A stretch of DNA of 46,600 nucleotides, from positions 1-46,600 of the forward strand of contig JAFZRH010000046.1 in the NCBI GenBank assembly GCA_017619975.1, read 5' to 3'. A program made the position numbers and the translations under genes. Below are positions 21,464-30,622 of this stretch, in pieces. A model generated the notes under the pieces. The model did no database searches and was not told where the DNA came from. It was given only the letters and a program-made list of their open reading frames with translations. Each line of letters starts with the position of its first letter. Within the stretch, counting starts at the first letter, position 1. The stretch comes from Lachnospiraceae bacterium. Its GTDB lineage: Bacteria; Bacillota; Clostridia; Lachnospirales; Lachnospiraceae.

Positions 21464-22717
21464 ATGCAGGAAATCAAATGTCCCCACTGCGGGCAGGTTT
21501 TTACGATAGATGAGGCAAACTATGCTTCGATCGTGCAGCAGATCCGGGATCACGCGTTTGCCGAAGAGCTGGAACAGCGCAAAAATGAGGCGCTGCGCGC
21601 CATGCAGGCGGAAAACGAGACCAGACTGACGCAGCTGAAAGCACAGCTGGAGAATGCCGAAACGGAGAAGGAACTGGCGGTCCGGAATGCGCTGGCAAAA
21701 GAGCAGGAAAAAGCTCTCGGACAGACCCGCGAGCTGGAGATCCTTCGTTCGGAACTGGCGGCACAGCAGAAGATCGCCGAAGCCGAGCGGGCCGCGGCCG
21801 TTGAAGCCGAGCGGACCGCGCGGGAGAAAGCCGTGAGCGAACTGAAAAACCGGCTGATTTTGACGCAAAGCGCTTTCGAACAGGAAAAGCTTCGCTTAAG
21901 CAGCGAGAATGAACAGCGCATCCGGCAGAAGGACGAGGAGATCGCGTATTATAAAGATCTGAAGACCCGGCTCTCGACCAAGATGGTCGGCGAGTCGCTG
22001 GAGCAGCACTGTGAGATCGAATTCAACCGTCTCCGCATGAGCGCGTTTCCCCGTGCCGCGTTCGACAAGGACAATGACGCGCGCGAAGGCTCGAAGGGCG
22101 ATTACATCTTCCGGGACTATGATGAGGACGGGACGGAATATATCTCCATCATGTTCGAGATGAAAAACGAGATGTCCGAGACCGCGACGAAGCATAAAAA
22201 CGAGGACTTCTTCAAAAAGCTGGACAAGGACCGCCGTGAGAAAAAGTGCGAATATGCTGTGCTGGTCTCTGTGCTGGAGGCCGACAACGAACTGTACAAC
22301 ACGGGGATCGTGGATGTTTCCTACCGCTTCCCCAAGATGTATGTGATCCGGCCGCAGTTCTTCCTGCCGCTGATTTCCCTGCTGACAAACGCGTCGAAGG
22401 GAAGTCTGGAATACCGCCGCAAACTGCAGCTGGCCGAGCGCCAGAACCTGGATGTGGAGGATTTCAACCGGCAGCTGCTTGATTTTAAGGATAAGTTCTC
22501 CCGGAATTACCGTCTGGCAAGTGAGCGCTTCCAGAAAGCCATTGAAGAGATCGACAAGACGATCGACCACCTGCAGAAAACGAAAGACGCCCTGCTTTCT
22601 TCGGAGAACAACCTGCGCCTGGCGAACAGCAAGGCAGAAGAGCTTTCCGTGAAGAAGCTTACCCGGGGAAATCCGACCATGCGCCGCAAATTTGAGGACG
22701 CCGGAGTCGAACTGTAG
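21464..22717 (+). CDS. DUF2130 domain protein
   Basis: A 417-residue cytoplasmic protein. It begins with a minimal zinc-binding motif, [10 protein letters not shown] (Cys5 and Cys8). A long coiled coil follows (about 25-165, heptads rich in Glu, Ala, Leu, Arg), then the conserved DUF2130 domain (about 175-400): [44 protein letters not shown] and [19 protein letters not shown]. The acidic/Lys positions in the latter have been compared with restriction-endonuclease-like folds, but I cannot show nuclease activity here. The protein is intact and full length for the family. Confidence 0.9.
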   Translation: MQEIKCPHCGQVFTIDEANYASIVQQIRDHAFAEELEQRKNEALRAMQAENETRLTQLKAQLENAETEKELAVRNALAKEQEKALGQTRELEILRSELAAQQKIAEAERAAAVEAERTAREKAVSELKNRLILTQSAFEQEKLRLSSENEQRIRQKDEEIAYYKDLKTRLSTKMVGESLEQHCEIEFNRLRMSAFPRAAFDKDNDAREGSKGDYIFRDYDEDGTEYISIMFEMKNEMSETATKHKNEDFFKKLDKDRREKKCEYAVLVSVLEADNELYNTGIVDVSYRFPKMYVIRPQFFLPLISLLTNASKGSLEYRRKLQLAERQNLDVEDFNRQLLDFKDKFSRNYRLASERFQKAIEEIDKTIDHLQKTKDALLSSENNLRLANSKAEELSVKKLTRGNPTMRRKFEDAGVEL

Positions 22718-22742
22718 ACGATTTGGGAGGGGAGACGTTCAG

Positions 22743-23978
22743 ATGAACACAGAAGCGTTTGCGGAAAAGGAAACGGCATTCCGGTACGATTTTACCTCTT
22801 TGATCGACCGGAGCGGCAAGGACGCGCTGGCAACGGAAGGGCCGGCCGTCGGTTTCGGTCCCTCGCTGCCCGAAGCGCCGTACGATTTTATCCCGATGTG
22901 GGTGGCGGATATGAATTTTCCGACGGCGCCTTCGATCGTCCGCGAGATCCGTGAGCGGGCGGCGCATCCGCTTTTCGGGTATTTCCTCGCTTCCGACGCT
23001 TATTACGAAGCCATTTTCCGCTGGCAGGAACGCCACGGCGTAAGCGGTCTTACGAAAAGCAATATCGGTTATCAGAACGGCGTGCTGGGCGGTGTGGCTT
23101 CACTGCTCAAAGTCTATACGCAGCCGGGAGAAAAGATTCTGATGCACAGCCCGGCGTATATCGGTTTTTCGCATGTGCTGGCAGATCTGGGCCGGCAGGC
23201 GGAGCTTTCTCCGCTGAAAAAGGATGAAAACGGCATCTGGCGCATGGACTATGACGATATGGAACGGCGGCTGAAAGAGGAGAAGATCCATTTTGCGATC
23301 CTCTGCTCCCCGCACAATCCGACCGGCCGCGTCTGGACAAAAGACGAGCTGTCAGCGGCCATGGCGCTGTTTGAAAAGTATGACTGCATCGTAGCCTCGG
23401 ATGAGATCTGGTCCGATCTGGTTTTGCCGGGACATGTCCACGTTCCGACGCAGAGCGTCGGTGAAGACGCGAAAAACCGCACGGTTGCCTTTTATTCCCC
23501 CAGCAAAGGCTTTAATTTATCCGGGCTGTGGAGCAGTTATCATATCGTATACAACAAAACGATCCGCGACCGGCTGGAACGGCAGGGCGCATGCACGCAG
23601 TACAACAATCTGAACGTTCTGTCCATGCATGCGACCGTCGGCGCCTACAGCGCAGAAGGGGCAGCCTGGCTGTCGGAACTGCTGAAGGTCATTCAGACCA
23701 ATGTGGATTACGTCTGCGATTTTGTCCGCCGTGAGCTGCCGGGCGTTGCGGTCAGCCGGCCGGAAAGCACCTATCTGGTCTTTCTGAGCTGCGATGCCTA
23801 TGTGCGGCATTCCGGGCGAAGCATGGATGAGATCCTTGCCGCCTGCTGGCGGGTGGGCGTCGGCCTGCAGGACGGCCGGCCGTTCTATGAGCCCTGCGGC
23901 CTGCGGATGAATCTGGCGCTGCCTTTTTCCCGGGTCAGGGAAGCGATGAAACGCCTGAAAGAGGAAGTTTTTCTGTAA
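22743..23978 (+). CDS. patB: MalY/PatB family aminotransferase (cystathionine beta-lyase)
   Basis: A 411-residue PLP enzyme of fold type I. The lysine is K255 in FYSPSKGFNLSGL, preceded by the ASDEIWSDLV strand. The N-terminal IPMWVADMNFPTAPSI and SPHNPTGRVWTKDEL segments are typical of MalY/PatB, which cleave C-S bonds (cystathionine, cysteine). There is a slightly extended N-terminus (about 25 residues). The start at 22743 has GGGAGGGG upstream. A terminator follows. A plain aminotransferase activity is the main alternative. Confidence 0.9.
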   Translation: MNTEAFAEKETAFRYDFTSLIDRSGKDALATEGPAVGFGPSLPEAPYDFIPMWVADMNFPTAPSIVREIRERAAHPLFGYFLASDAYYEAIFRWQERHGVSGLTKSNIGYQNGVLGGVASLLKVYTQPGEKILMHSPAYIGFSHVLADLGRQAELSPLKKDENGIWRMDYDDMERRLKEEKIHFAILCSPHNPTGRVWTKDELSAAMALFEKYDCIVASDEIWSDLVLPGHVHVPTQSVGEDAKNRTVAFYSPSKGFNLSGLWSSYHIVYNKTIRDRLERQGACTQYNNLNVLSMHATVGAYSAEGAAWLSELLKVIQTNVDYVCDFVRRELPGVAVSRPESTYLVFLSCDAYVRHSGRSMDEILAACWRVGVGLQDGRPFYEPCGLRMNLALPFSRVREAMKRLKEEVFL

Positions 23979-24003
23979 CAACGGGAGTCCGTAAGCAAGA
24001 CAG

Positions 24004-24030
24004 GCCCGGCCGAAAGGCCGGGCTTGCATT
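24004..24030 (+). terminator. Terminator after the aminotransferase
   Basis: GCCCGGCC-gaaa-GGCCGGGC (24004-24023), GNRA-type tetraloop, followed by TTGCATTT. Confidence 0.8.
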
Positions 24031-24052
24031 TGGGAAAAGATGATGTTATAAT
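24024..24052 (+). promoter_or_regulatory. Promoter of the surface-polymer locus
   Basis: TTGCAT (24024-24029), 17-base spacer, TATAAT (24047-24052). The -35 box begins on the base after the terminator stem. Confidence 0.85.
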
Positions 24053-24057
24053 GTAGC

Positions 24058-24103
24058 AAGCCTTCCGGACAGGAGGGCTAATAGGTTTTGCCTTTAAGGC
24101 AAA
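24058..24103 (+). promoter_or_regulatory. Structured leader of the LCP gene
   Basis: Two hairpins: AGCCTTCC/GGAGGGCT (about 24058-24079, one mismatch) and the palindrome TTTGCCTT-t-AAGGCAAA (24087-24103) just ahead of AAGGAG (24106-24111). The second could be an operator or a translational control stem. Confidence 0.4.
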
Positions 24104-24125
24104 TGAAGGAGTTCTGCATTTTTCT

Positions 24126-25868
24126 ATGACGACTTCTGACGGCAACAGGAAAAAATCGGCCTCCCGCAGTCGGGAAGCAGCTATAAAACGCAGGCTGACG
24201 ATGAGTCTGCCGGGCGTACTGGCAACCGCTGTTTATATGCTTGCCGCAGTCTGGTTTTATATCAGTCTGCTTCGGTCTAAACTTGTAGCAACGAAATATC
24301 TGGTTCTGATCGCTGCGGCGCTTCTTCTGCTGGGCGCGCTGACGGCGTTTCTTTGTCATAATCTCCGGAAAAAGATTCGCTTTGCCGCAGGCGCTTTGAT
24401 TGCGGTACTGGCAGCGGCCGGTCTGCTGTACGGCGGCAGCGTGGTGAATAAGACCAAGAAGACCATAGAAGATATGATCGTTACGGAGACGACGACCGCG
24501 GAAGAAACGGAGACGAGTTCGGAAGAAACACCGGTGCCGGTGCAGGTGCAGATCGGCGTCTTTGTCCTGAAAGACGACCCGGCGCAGGCGATCGACGAGT
24601 TGTTGCCCGGACCTTTTGCGGTGCTGAAGGAAAAAGACCGGGCAGAAACGAATCTGGCACTGGAACGGATCGCCGGAGAGCTTGGCGTCAGCTTTGCCGT
24701 CGGAGAGCAGATCCTGGAATATGAGACGCATTTCGAAGCTGTCCGAGCCCTGCTGCTCGGCGATGTCAAAGCCGTTCTGATGAGCGAAGAGGATCTGCTG
24801 GATGCGGAGGCATTTCTGATCGAACTGGAAGTGATCCAGGATTCGGAGTTCCGCCAGCTGACGACACTGCACGTGGAAAAAGTCGTGCAGGTCCCGACAA
24901 CAGCCTCCGAGCCGGATCCGACCGAAACTGTCAGCAGTGATACAACTGCCGTCCCGGATGAAACGACAGAAGATCTGTCGGCAGAATCACCGGCCGAAAC
25001 GGAAAAAGCTACGGCCGCCCCTACGGCAGCGCCGACAGCCGCCCCTACGGCGGCGCCGCGGCCGGCGGAGAATGTTCTCACGAGTCCCAATGCCAACCGT
25101 ATTTTTACGGTTTACATTCAGGGAATTGATAAAAAGGGCCTTTCTTATAAATCCCGCTGCGACGTCAATATCCTGGCGGTCGTCAACGTCAACAGCCGGC
25201 AATGTCTGCTGATCAGCACACCGCGGGACTATTATATTCATATCCGGGATCTCGGCTACCGTCGGGACAAACTGACGCATAACGGCTGGTTCGGCGTCTG
25301 GTCCGTCATGGACACCATGAAGGATCTGTACAATGTCCAGAATAATTATTATTTCCGCTGCGATTTCAACGGCTTCCCCCGGATCATCGACGCGATGGGC
25401 GGGATCACTGTCTGGTGTGACAAAGACTTTACGACGCGAGGCGGACAGTACAGTTTTACGAAGGGTGAAAACACCATGAACGGCTCACAGGCGCTGGCCT
25501 ATGCCCGGGAACGCTATGCTTTCGGCGGCGGAGACGCGATCCGGGGATATCATCAGATGGATATTATCAAGGCGGTGCTGAACAAAGTAAAATCCGGCGA
25601 GGTTCTCTCTAATCTCGGAGGCGTTTTGAGCTCGCTGTCCGGCGCATTTGAGACCAATATGTCCTACGATCTGATCGCTTCACTGGTGCGCGAGCTGCAG
25701 AGCGGCAGCTGGAACATAACCAGCTATACCGTAGGTGGCAGCGGATCCACCGAATACAGTCCGATGATCGGCGCCAATGCTTATGTGATGTGGCCGAATT
25801 ATGATCAGGTGGGATACGCCAAATCCATGATCCGCCGGATCTACAACGGAGAATGGGTCACACCTTGA
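24126..25868 (+). CDS. LytR-CpsA-Psr (LCP) family glycopolymer ligase
   Basis: A 580-residue membrane protein. LCP enzymes transfer undecaprenyl-linked polymers to peptidoglycan (or protein) outside the cell. Three membrane helices lie in residues about 28-112. An extracellular region of about 75 residues (QIGVFVLKDDPAQAI to VLMSEEDLLDAEAF) resembles the extra domain seen in some Clostridia LCP proteins. A Thr/Pro/Ala linker with repeated TAAP follows (about 262-318), then the LCP catalytic domain (about 325-575): VYIQGID, RCDVNILAVVN, STPRDYYI, KLTHNG and the Arg-containing ALAYARERYAFGGGDAIRGYHQ. It opens the polymer locus, which suggests it anchors that polymer. The Shine-Dalgarno to ATG distance (14) is long. 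Confidence 0.92.
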   Translation: MTTSDGNRKKSASRSREAAIKRRLTMSLPGVLATAVYMLAAVWFYISLLRSKLVATKYLVLIAAALLLLGALTAFLCHNLRKKIRFAAGALIAVLAAAGLLYGGSVVNKTKKTIEDMIVTETTTAEETETSSEETPVPVQVQIGVFVLKDDPAQAIDELLPGPFAVLKEKDRAETNLALERIAGELGVSFAVGEQILEYETHFEAVRALLLGDVKAVLMSEEDLLDAEAFLIELEVIQDSEFRQLTTLHVEKVVQVPTTASEPDPTETVSSDTTAVPDETTEDLSAESPAETEKATAAPTAAPTAAPTAAPRPAENVLTSPNANRIFTVYIQGIDKKGLSYKSRCDVNILAVVNVNSRQCLLISTPRDYYIHIRDLGYRRDKLTHNGWFGVWSVMDTMKDLYNVQNNYYFRCDFNGFPRIIDAMGGITVWCDKDFTTRGGQYSFTKGENTMNGSQALAYARERYAFGGGDAIRGYHQMDIIKAVLNKVKSGEVLSNLGGVLSSLSGAFETNMSYDLIASLVRELQSGSWNITSYTVGGSGSTEYSPMIGANAYVMWPNYDQVGYAKSMIRRIYNGEWVTP

Positions 25869-25905
25869 TGAGAGAAAAAGTATTTTGCTGTAGGGCGGCA
25901 CGTTT

Positions 25906-27873
25906 ATGAAAGAGACAAAAACCAAAAGGAAAAAGAAAAAACCGATAGAACACTGGCAATTCATTACGCTTCTGATGATGCTTTTTGGTATTGTGGCTAT
26001 TCACGCGGCATATTTTCTTGCCCTTTGGATGCGCTTTGACTTTACCTATTCGGCAATTCCGGCACAGTATCTGCTTGTTTTCACACAAACGATTACAGTT
26101 TATTCGATCGTTTGTGTAGTCGTTTTTCTGATTGTCAGATTGTATCGCAGTATTTGGCGTTTTGCCAGTTATATGGAACTGCTGATGACGATGGCTGCTT
26201 CTGCCTTTACGTCTGTTGTTTACGGGGTTGTGATCACGTCGTTTTTTCAGAAGATGCCGGTGTCCTATCATCTTTTAGGCGCTGCCCTGCAGTTTATTTT
26301 TCTGATTGGAATTCGTTTTTCCTACCGCTTGTATCTTTTGATCCGCCGTACATCCCGGGATAAAGAAGGTCCCGTGGAACGGGTCATGCTGATCGGAGCC
26401 GGTTCAGCCGGACAGATGATCCTGCGGGACATCAATCACGGCGGGGAGCGGCGCAGCCGGGTTGTCTGCCTGATTGATGACAATCCCAACAAATGGAACC
26501 GCTATATCGACGGCGTACCGGTCGTAGGCGGCCGGGATGATATCCTTCCCAATGCCGAAAAGTACCGGATCAACAAAATCTATTTCGCGATCCCGAGCGC
26601 ATCCAGCGCGGACAGACGGGAGATTTTAAATATCTGCAAGGAGACCGGCTGCGCTTTAAAGCAGCTGCCCCGTATGTATCAGGATTATGAGGGACAGGTC
26701 TCTACACTGGCGCTTCGCAGCGTCTCCATGGAAGACCTTCTGGGCCGTGAGCCGATCGAGACCAATATGAACGGGGTTTTCAAGCAGATCAAAGGAAAGA
26801 CCGTACTGGTCACCGGCGGCGGCGGCTCCATCGGCAGCGAGCTCTGCCGGCAGATCGCGGATCATCGGCCGGGCCGGCTGATCATTTTTGATATTTATGA
26901 AAACAATGTTTACGATATCCAACAGGAGTTGAAGAAAAAGCATCCGGAACTCGATCTGCGGGTCCTGATCGGTTCCGTCCGGGACAGCCGCCGGGTCTTC
27001 GATCTGTTTGAAACCTATCGGCCGCAGATCGTGTATCATGCGGCGGCGCACAAACATGTTCCCCTGATGGAGGACAGTCCCTGCGAAGCTATCAAAAACA
27101 ATACGCTGGGGACCTATAAAACGGCATACGCTGCCATGGTGCACGGATGTGAACGCTTCGTGCTGATCTCGACGGATAAAGCCGTGAACCCGACCAATAT
27201 CATGGGCGCCAGCAAACGGCTCTGTGAAATGGTCATCCAAAGTTTTTCTTCCATGATAAAAGAAGGCCGTGCCGCAGAGATCCCACAGCTTTTTACCCAT
27301 GAAGGAAATCATCGTACCGTGGATCCGAAACGCTTTGATTTCAGCAAGGTGAAGACGGAATTCGCGGCGGTACGCTTCGGCAATGTGCTGGGCAGCAACG
27401 GTTCCGTGGTGCCGCTTTTCCGCCGGCAGATCGAAAACGGCGGACCGGTCACCGTAACGCACCCGGATATCATCCGCTATTTCATGACGATTTCCGAAGC
27501 GGTCAGTCTGGTGATGCTGGCGGGAACGTATGCCAAAGGCGGCGAGATCTTTGTGCTGGATATGGGAAGTCCGGTCAGCATCGATTCGCTGGCCAGAAAC
27601 CTGATCAAGCTTTCCGGCTACCGCCCGGACGTGGACATCAAGATCGTCTACACGGGACTGCGCCCCGGCGAGAAGCTGTATGAAGAGAAGTTAATGGAAG
27701 AGGAAGGCCTGCAGAAGACGGAAAACGATCTGATCCATATCGGAGCTCCGATACCGTTTGACAAAGAACTGTTTTTCCGGCAGATGGCTTCCCTGATGCA
27801 GGCAGCCTATAACAATAAACGGAACATTGAAGAAATGGTGGCCGAGATGGTGCCGACGTATCATCTGGAGTAA
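25906..27873 (+). CDS. Membrane-bound UDP-HexNAc 4,6-dehydratase (PglF/CapD-like)
   Basis: A 655-residue protein. Four N-terminal membrane helices (about 20-150) are followed by a CoA-binding-like Rossmann domain (about 160-280, MLIGAGSAGQMILRDI) and the catalytic extended SDR domain (about 295-610). That domain has TGGGGSIG at 303-310, HAAAHKHVPLME, and STDKAVNPTNIMGASK, where D424-K425 takes the place of the usual Tyr-x3-Lys. This family converts UDP-GlcNAc to UDP-4-keto-6-deoxy-HexNAc. With the aminotransferase, phosphoglycosyltransferase and acetyltransferase that follow, it supplies a bacillosamine-like or AATGal-like sugar. Length and motifs are complete. Confidence 0.93.
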   Translation: MKETKTKRKKKKPIEHWQFITLLMMLFGIVAIHAAYFLALWMRFDFTYSAIPAQYLLVFTQTITVYSIVCVVVFLIVRLYRSIWRFASYMELLMTMAASAFTSVVYGVVITSFFQKMPVSYHLLGAALQFIFLIGIRFSYRLYLLIRRTSRDKEGPVERVMLIGAGSAGQMILRDINHGGERRSRVVCLIDDNPNKWNRYIDGVPVVGGRDDILPNAEKYRINKIYFAIPSASSADRREILNICKETGCALKQLPRMYQDYEGQVSTLALRSVSMEDLLGREPIETNMNGVFKQIKGKTVLVTGGGGSIGSELCRQIADHRPGRLIIFDIYENNVYDIQQELKKKHPELDLRVLIGSVRDSRRVFDLFETYRPQIVYHAAAHKHVPLMEDSPCEAIKNNTLGTYKTAYAAMVHGCERFVLISTDKAVNPTNIMGASKRLCEMVIQSFSSMIKEGRAAEIPQLFTHEGNHRTVDPKRFDFSKVKTEFAAVRFGNVLGSNGSVVPLFRRQIENGGPVTVTHPDIIRYFMTISEAVSLVMLAGTYAKGGEIFVLDMGSPVSIDSLARNLIKLSGYRPDVDIKIVYTGLRPGEKLYEEKLMEEEGLQKTENDLIHIGAPIPFDKELFFRQMASLMQAAYNNKRNIEEMVAEMVPTYHLE

Positions 27874-27915
27874 GATCATATAACAGCCTATAATCACCCG
27901 GAAGGAGATACCGCC

Positions 27916-29223
27916 ATGAATGCAGCAGAAATCCGAAAAGATACACGATTTGAAGGAATAGAACCGTTTCCGTCCCGTATCTGGCTTTCCAGCCCCACGA
28001 TGCACGGTGAAGAGCAATTCTGGGTAGATGAAGCTATCCGAACCAACTGGGTCTCCACTGTCGGAGAGAATATCAATGAAGTAGAGAAGCTTTGTGCAGC
28101 CAGAATCGGCCGGAAGTATGCCGTAGCGCTGTCCAGTGGTACGGCAGCCCTTCATTTATCTGTGAAACTGGCCGGTGAGCGCCTGTACGGACAGCCGAAA
28201 ACCGGGCATGGCACACTGGAAGGCCGCAAAGTTTTTTGCAGTGACATGACCTTTGACGCGACTGTGAATCCGGTCGCGTACGAAGGCGGTGAAGCCGTCT
28301 TTATCGACACCGAATACGATACCTGGAACATGGATCCGGAAGCTTTGAAGAAAGCATTCGAAATTTATCCGGAGGTGCGGCTGATTGTTGTGGCGCATTT
28401 ATACGGAACGCCCGGCAAGATCGATGAGATCCGAGCCATAGCGGATGCGCATGATGCGCTGATCGTGGAAGATGCGGCAGAATCTTTCGGCGCATCTTAC
28501 AAAGGTATTCAGACCGGCATGTTCGGTGATTACAGCATCATCAGCTTCAACGGCAACAAGATCGTAACCGGAAGTTCCGGGGGCATGTTCCTGACAGACA
28601 GCCAGGAAGACGCCAATAAAGCCCGAAAATGGTCCACGCAGAGCAGGGAGGACTCCGCCTGGTATCAGCACGAAGAATTGGGGTATAATTACCGGATGAG
28701 CAACATCATAGCCGGTATTGTCCGCGGCCAGTTGCCGTATCTGGAGAAACATATCGCACAAAAGAAAGCGATTTATGAACGCTATCGGGAAGGACTGAAA
28801 GGTTTGCCGGTCCGGATGAATCCGATCGACTTTGCCGTTTCAGAACCCAATTACTGGCTCAGCTGCCTGATCATAGAGGAAGCTGCTATGTGCCGGACCG
28901 TTCGGAGCGAAAAGGAGGCGCTGTATGTCAGTGATTCTGAAAAGAGCTGTCCGACGGAGATCCTGGAAGCCTTGGCAGCTTTTAATGCGGAAGGCAGGCC
29001 GATCTGGAAGCCGATGCATATGCAGCCGATATACCGGATGCATCCGTTTATTACCGTAAATGGCAGCGGCAGAGCCAGAAGCAATGCCTATATCAAGGAA
29101 ACAGGTTCCGTAGACGTGGGAGCGGATATTTTCCACAGAGGTTTGTGTCTGCCGAGTGACAACAAAATGACGGCAGAGCAGCAAGACCGAATTATTGAGA
29201 TTATCCGAAGATGCTTTCAATAA
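27916..29223 (+). CDS. DegT/DnrJ/EryC1-family sugar aminotransferase (PglE-like)
   Basis: A 435-residue PLP enzyme that should aminate the 4-keto sugar made by the upstream dehydratase. The PLP lysine is K215 in SFNGNKIVTGSSGG; the DAAESFGA strand (about 191) is the usual Asp-containing cofactor site. N-terminal WLSSPTMHGEEQFWVDEAI is typical of PglE/LegC-type aminotransferases. There is a short insertion with ALYVSDSEKSC near residue 335. The gene follows the dehydratase by 42 bases with AAGGAG upstream. Product: a UDP-4-amino-4,6-dideoxy-HexNAc. Confidence 0.93.
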   Translation: MNAAEIRKDTRFEGIEPFPSRIWLSSPTMHGEEQFWVDEAIRTNWVSTVGENINEVEKLCAARIGRKYAVALSSGTAALHLSVKLAGERLYGQPKTGHGTLEGRKVFCSDMTFDATVNPVAYEGGEAVFIDTEYDTWNMDPEALKKAFEIYPEVRLIVVAHLYGTPGKIDEIRAIADAHDALIVEDAAESFGASYKGIQTGMFGDYSIISFNGNKIVTGSSGGMFLTDSQEDANKARKWSTQSREDSAWYQHEELGYNYRMSNIIAGIVRGQLPYLEKHIAQKKAIYERYREGLKGLPVRMNPIDFAVSEPNYWLSCLIIEEAAMCRTVRSEKEALYVSDSEKSCPTEILEALAAFNAEGRPIWKPMHMQPIYRMHPFITVNGSGRARSNAYIKETGSVDVGADIFHRGLCLPSDNKMTAEQQDRIIEIIRRCFQ

Positions 29224-29275
29224 TCAGTACAATTAGCATTTGATGAATCAATCAGTTCAATAAAAGGCACAGGGC

Positions 29276-29905
29276 ATGAGTCATAGAAAAAGCTTTTACG
29301 AAAAGTTTATTAAGCGGCCGCAGGATCTGTTGTGTGCTTCGTTGGCGATTGTCGTTTTAAGTCCGGTGATGGCGATTACAGCGCTTCTTGTCCGGATTAA
29401 ACTCGGGAAACCGGTCCTGTTTATTCAGGAACGTCCCGGACTGAATGGCAGGATTTTTCGTTTATACAAGTTTCGAACAATGCTTCCTATTAATGACAAT
29501 ACCGATTGTCCGCCGAATGACGCGGATCGACTGACGCCTTTTGGGAAAAAACTGAGAGCCACGTCACTGGATGAATTGCCGGAGCTGTTCAATATTGTTA
29601 AAGGAGATATGGCGGTTGTTGGTCCAAGACCTTTACTGGTTCGGTATCTTGAGCGTTATTCGTCGTATCAGGCAAGACGGCATGAAGTAAGACCGGGCTT
29701 TACAGGCTTGGCTCAAATTCATGGTCGGAACGCGATTGACTGGGACGAGAAGCTGGATTGGGATGTTCGGTATGTTGATCATGTTTCGTTCCTGGGAGAT
29801 TGGAAGATAATCTTTAAGACAATAAAATTAGTTCTGAAGCACGAAGGAATCAATGCAGACGGGGAAGCAACGGCAGCGGAGTTTCTTGGAAGCCGGAAGG
29901 AATAG
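29276..29905 (+). CDS. Undecaprenyl-phosphate phosphoglycosyltransferase (PglC-like)
   Basis: A 209-residue monotopic phosphoglycosyltransferase that moves a phospho-sugar from UDP-sugar to undecaprenyl phosphate, starting the lipid-linked repeat unit. One re-entrant N-terminal helix (about 15-38) is followed by the catalytic core with RLYKFRTM, the D99-E100 dyad in SLDELPEL, and VGPRPLLVRYLERYSSYQARRHEVRPGFTGLAQ (split here: VGPRPLL; RHEVRPGFTGLAQ). The small size (no extra membrane domain) matches PglC, which uses diNAc-bacillosamine, and fits the neighbours. From here on the sequence is clearly more AT-rich than upstream. Confidence 0.94.
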   Translation: MSHRKSFYEKFIKRPQDLLCASLAIVVLSPVMAITALLVRIKLGKPVLFIQERPGLNGRIFRLYKFRTMLPINDNTDCPPNDADRLTPFGKKLRATSLDELPELFNIVKGDMAVVGPRPLLVRYLERYSSYQARRHEVRPGFTGLAQIHGRNAIDWDEKLDWDVRYVDHVSFLGDWKIIFKTIKLVLKHEGINADGEATAAEFLGSRKE

Positions 29906-29916
29906 GGAGTATCCAC

Positions 29917-30564
29917 ATGGAGGATATCATAATTATCGGTGCAGGCGGATTTGGGCGCGAAGTCGCCTGGATCATTGAAAGAATCAACCAGATTGAAAAA
30001 AAATGGAATCTGCTTGGATTCCTGGATGATTCACCTTCTGTTTGTGAGGATTCTTTAAACGGATACAGGCTTCTTGGTGGGACTGAAGAAGCGGTGCACT
30101 ATCCGGAAGCTCGTTTCGTCTGTGCCATCGCGTCACCGCTGATAAGAAAAAAAGTTGTTGAGTTATTGAAAAAAATACTGCCGGACTGTCGCTTCGCAAC
30201 AATCGTTGATCCTTCTGTTATAAAATCTGACAGAATCCGGATCGGGGAGGGGGCCGTCATCTGTGCAGCTGTCATTATGACTGTGAACATTTCGGTCGGA
30301 GAACATGTCATTATAAATCTGGACTGTACAGTGGGGCATGATGCGGTTCTTGAAGATTATGTAACGCTGTCACCCAGTGTCAATATCTCGGGCGGGACTC
30401 AAATCGGAACCTGCAGTGAGATCGGTACAGGTGCTTTTGTTCTTCAGTACAAAAATGTCGGTTCCTGTACCAAAATAGGAGCAGGTGCGGTGATTGTAAA
30501 TGATATCCCGGATTGTTGCGTTGCAGTCGGAGTCCCGGCGAAACTGTTGCCGGATCGAAGATAG
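29917..30564 (+). CDS. Sugar N-acetyltransferase (PglD/NeuD-like)
   Basis: A 215-residue left-handed beta-helix acyltransferase. The N-terminal Rossmann-like domain (IIIGAGGFGREVAWIIE, about 4-20; LLGFLDDSPS) binds the UDP-sugar; the C-terminal hexapeptide repeats (about 100-205) bind acetyl-CoA, including CTVGHDAVLEDYVTLSP with the catalytic His of this family (GHDA) near residue 138. PglD acetylates the 4-amino group to give UDP-diNAcBac. It follows the phosphoglycosyltransferase by 11 bases. An O-acetyltransferase role is the alternative. Confidence 0.9.
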   Translation: MEDIIIIGAGGFGREVAWIIERINQIEKKWNLLGFLDDSPSVCEDSLNGYRLLGGTEEAVHYPEARFVCAIASPLIRKKVVELLKKILPDCRFATIVDPSVIKSDRIRIGEGAVICAAVIMTVNISVGEHVIINLDCTVGHDAVLEDYVTLSPSVNISGGTQIGTCSEIGTGAFVLQYKNVGSCTKIGAGAVIVNDIPDCCVAVGVPAKLLPDRR

Positions 30565-30622
30565 AGGAAAGTTATTCCGTCGGGTCAGCAAGGAAAGCAA
30601 ATAGTAAGGAGCGAAAGTCTGA

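Noticed and set aside
24480-25060. A minus-strand Ser/Ala/Val-rich frame opposite the LCP gene that looks like a secreted repeat protein.
   Set aside because: It is the antisense of the Thr/Ala/Pro linker and acidic region; there is no start context and no signal peptide.
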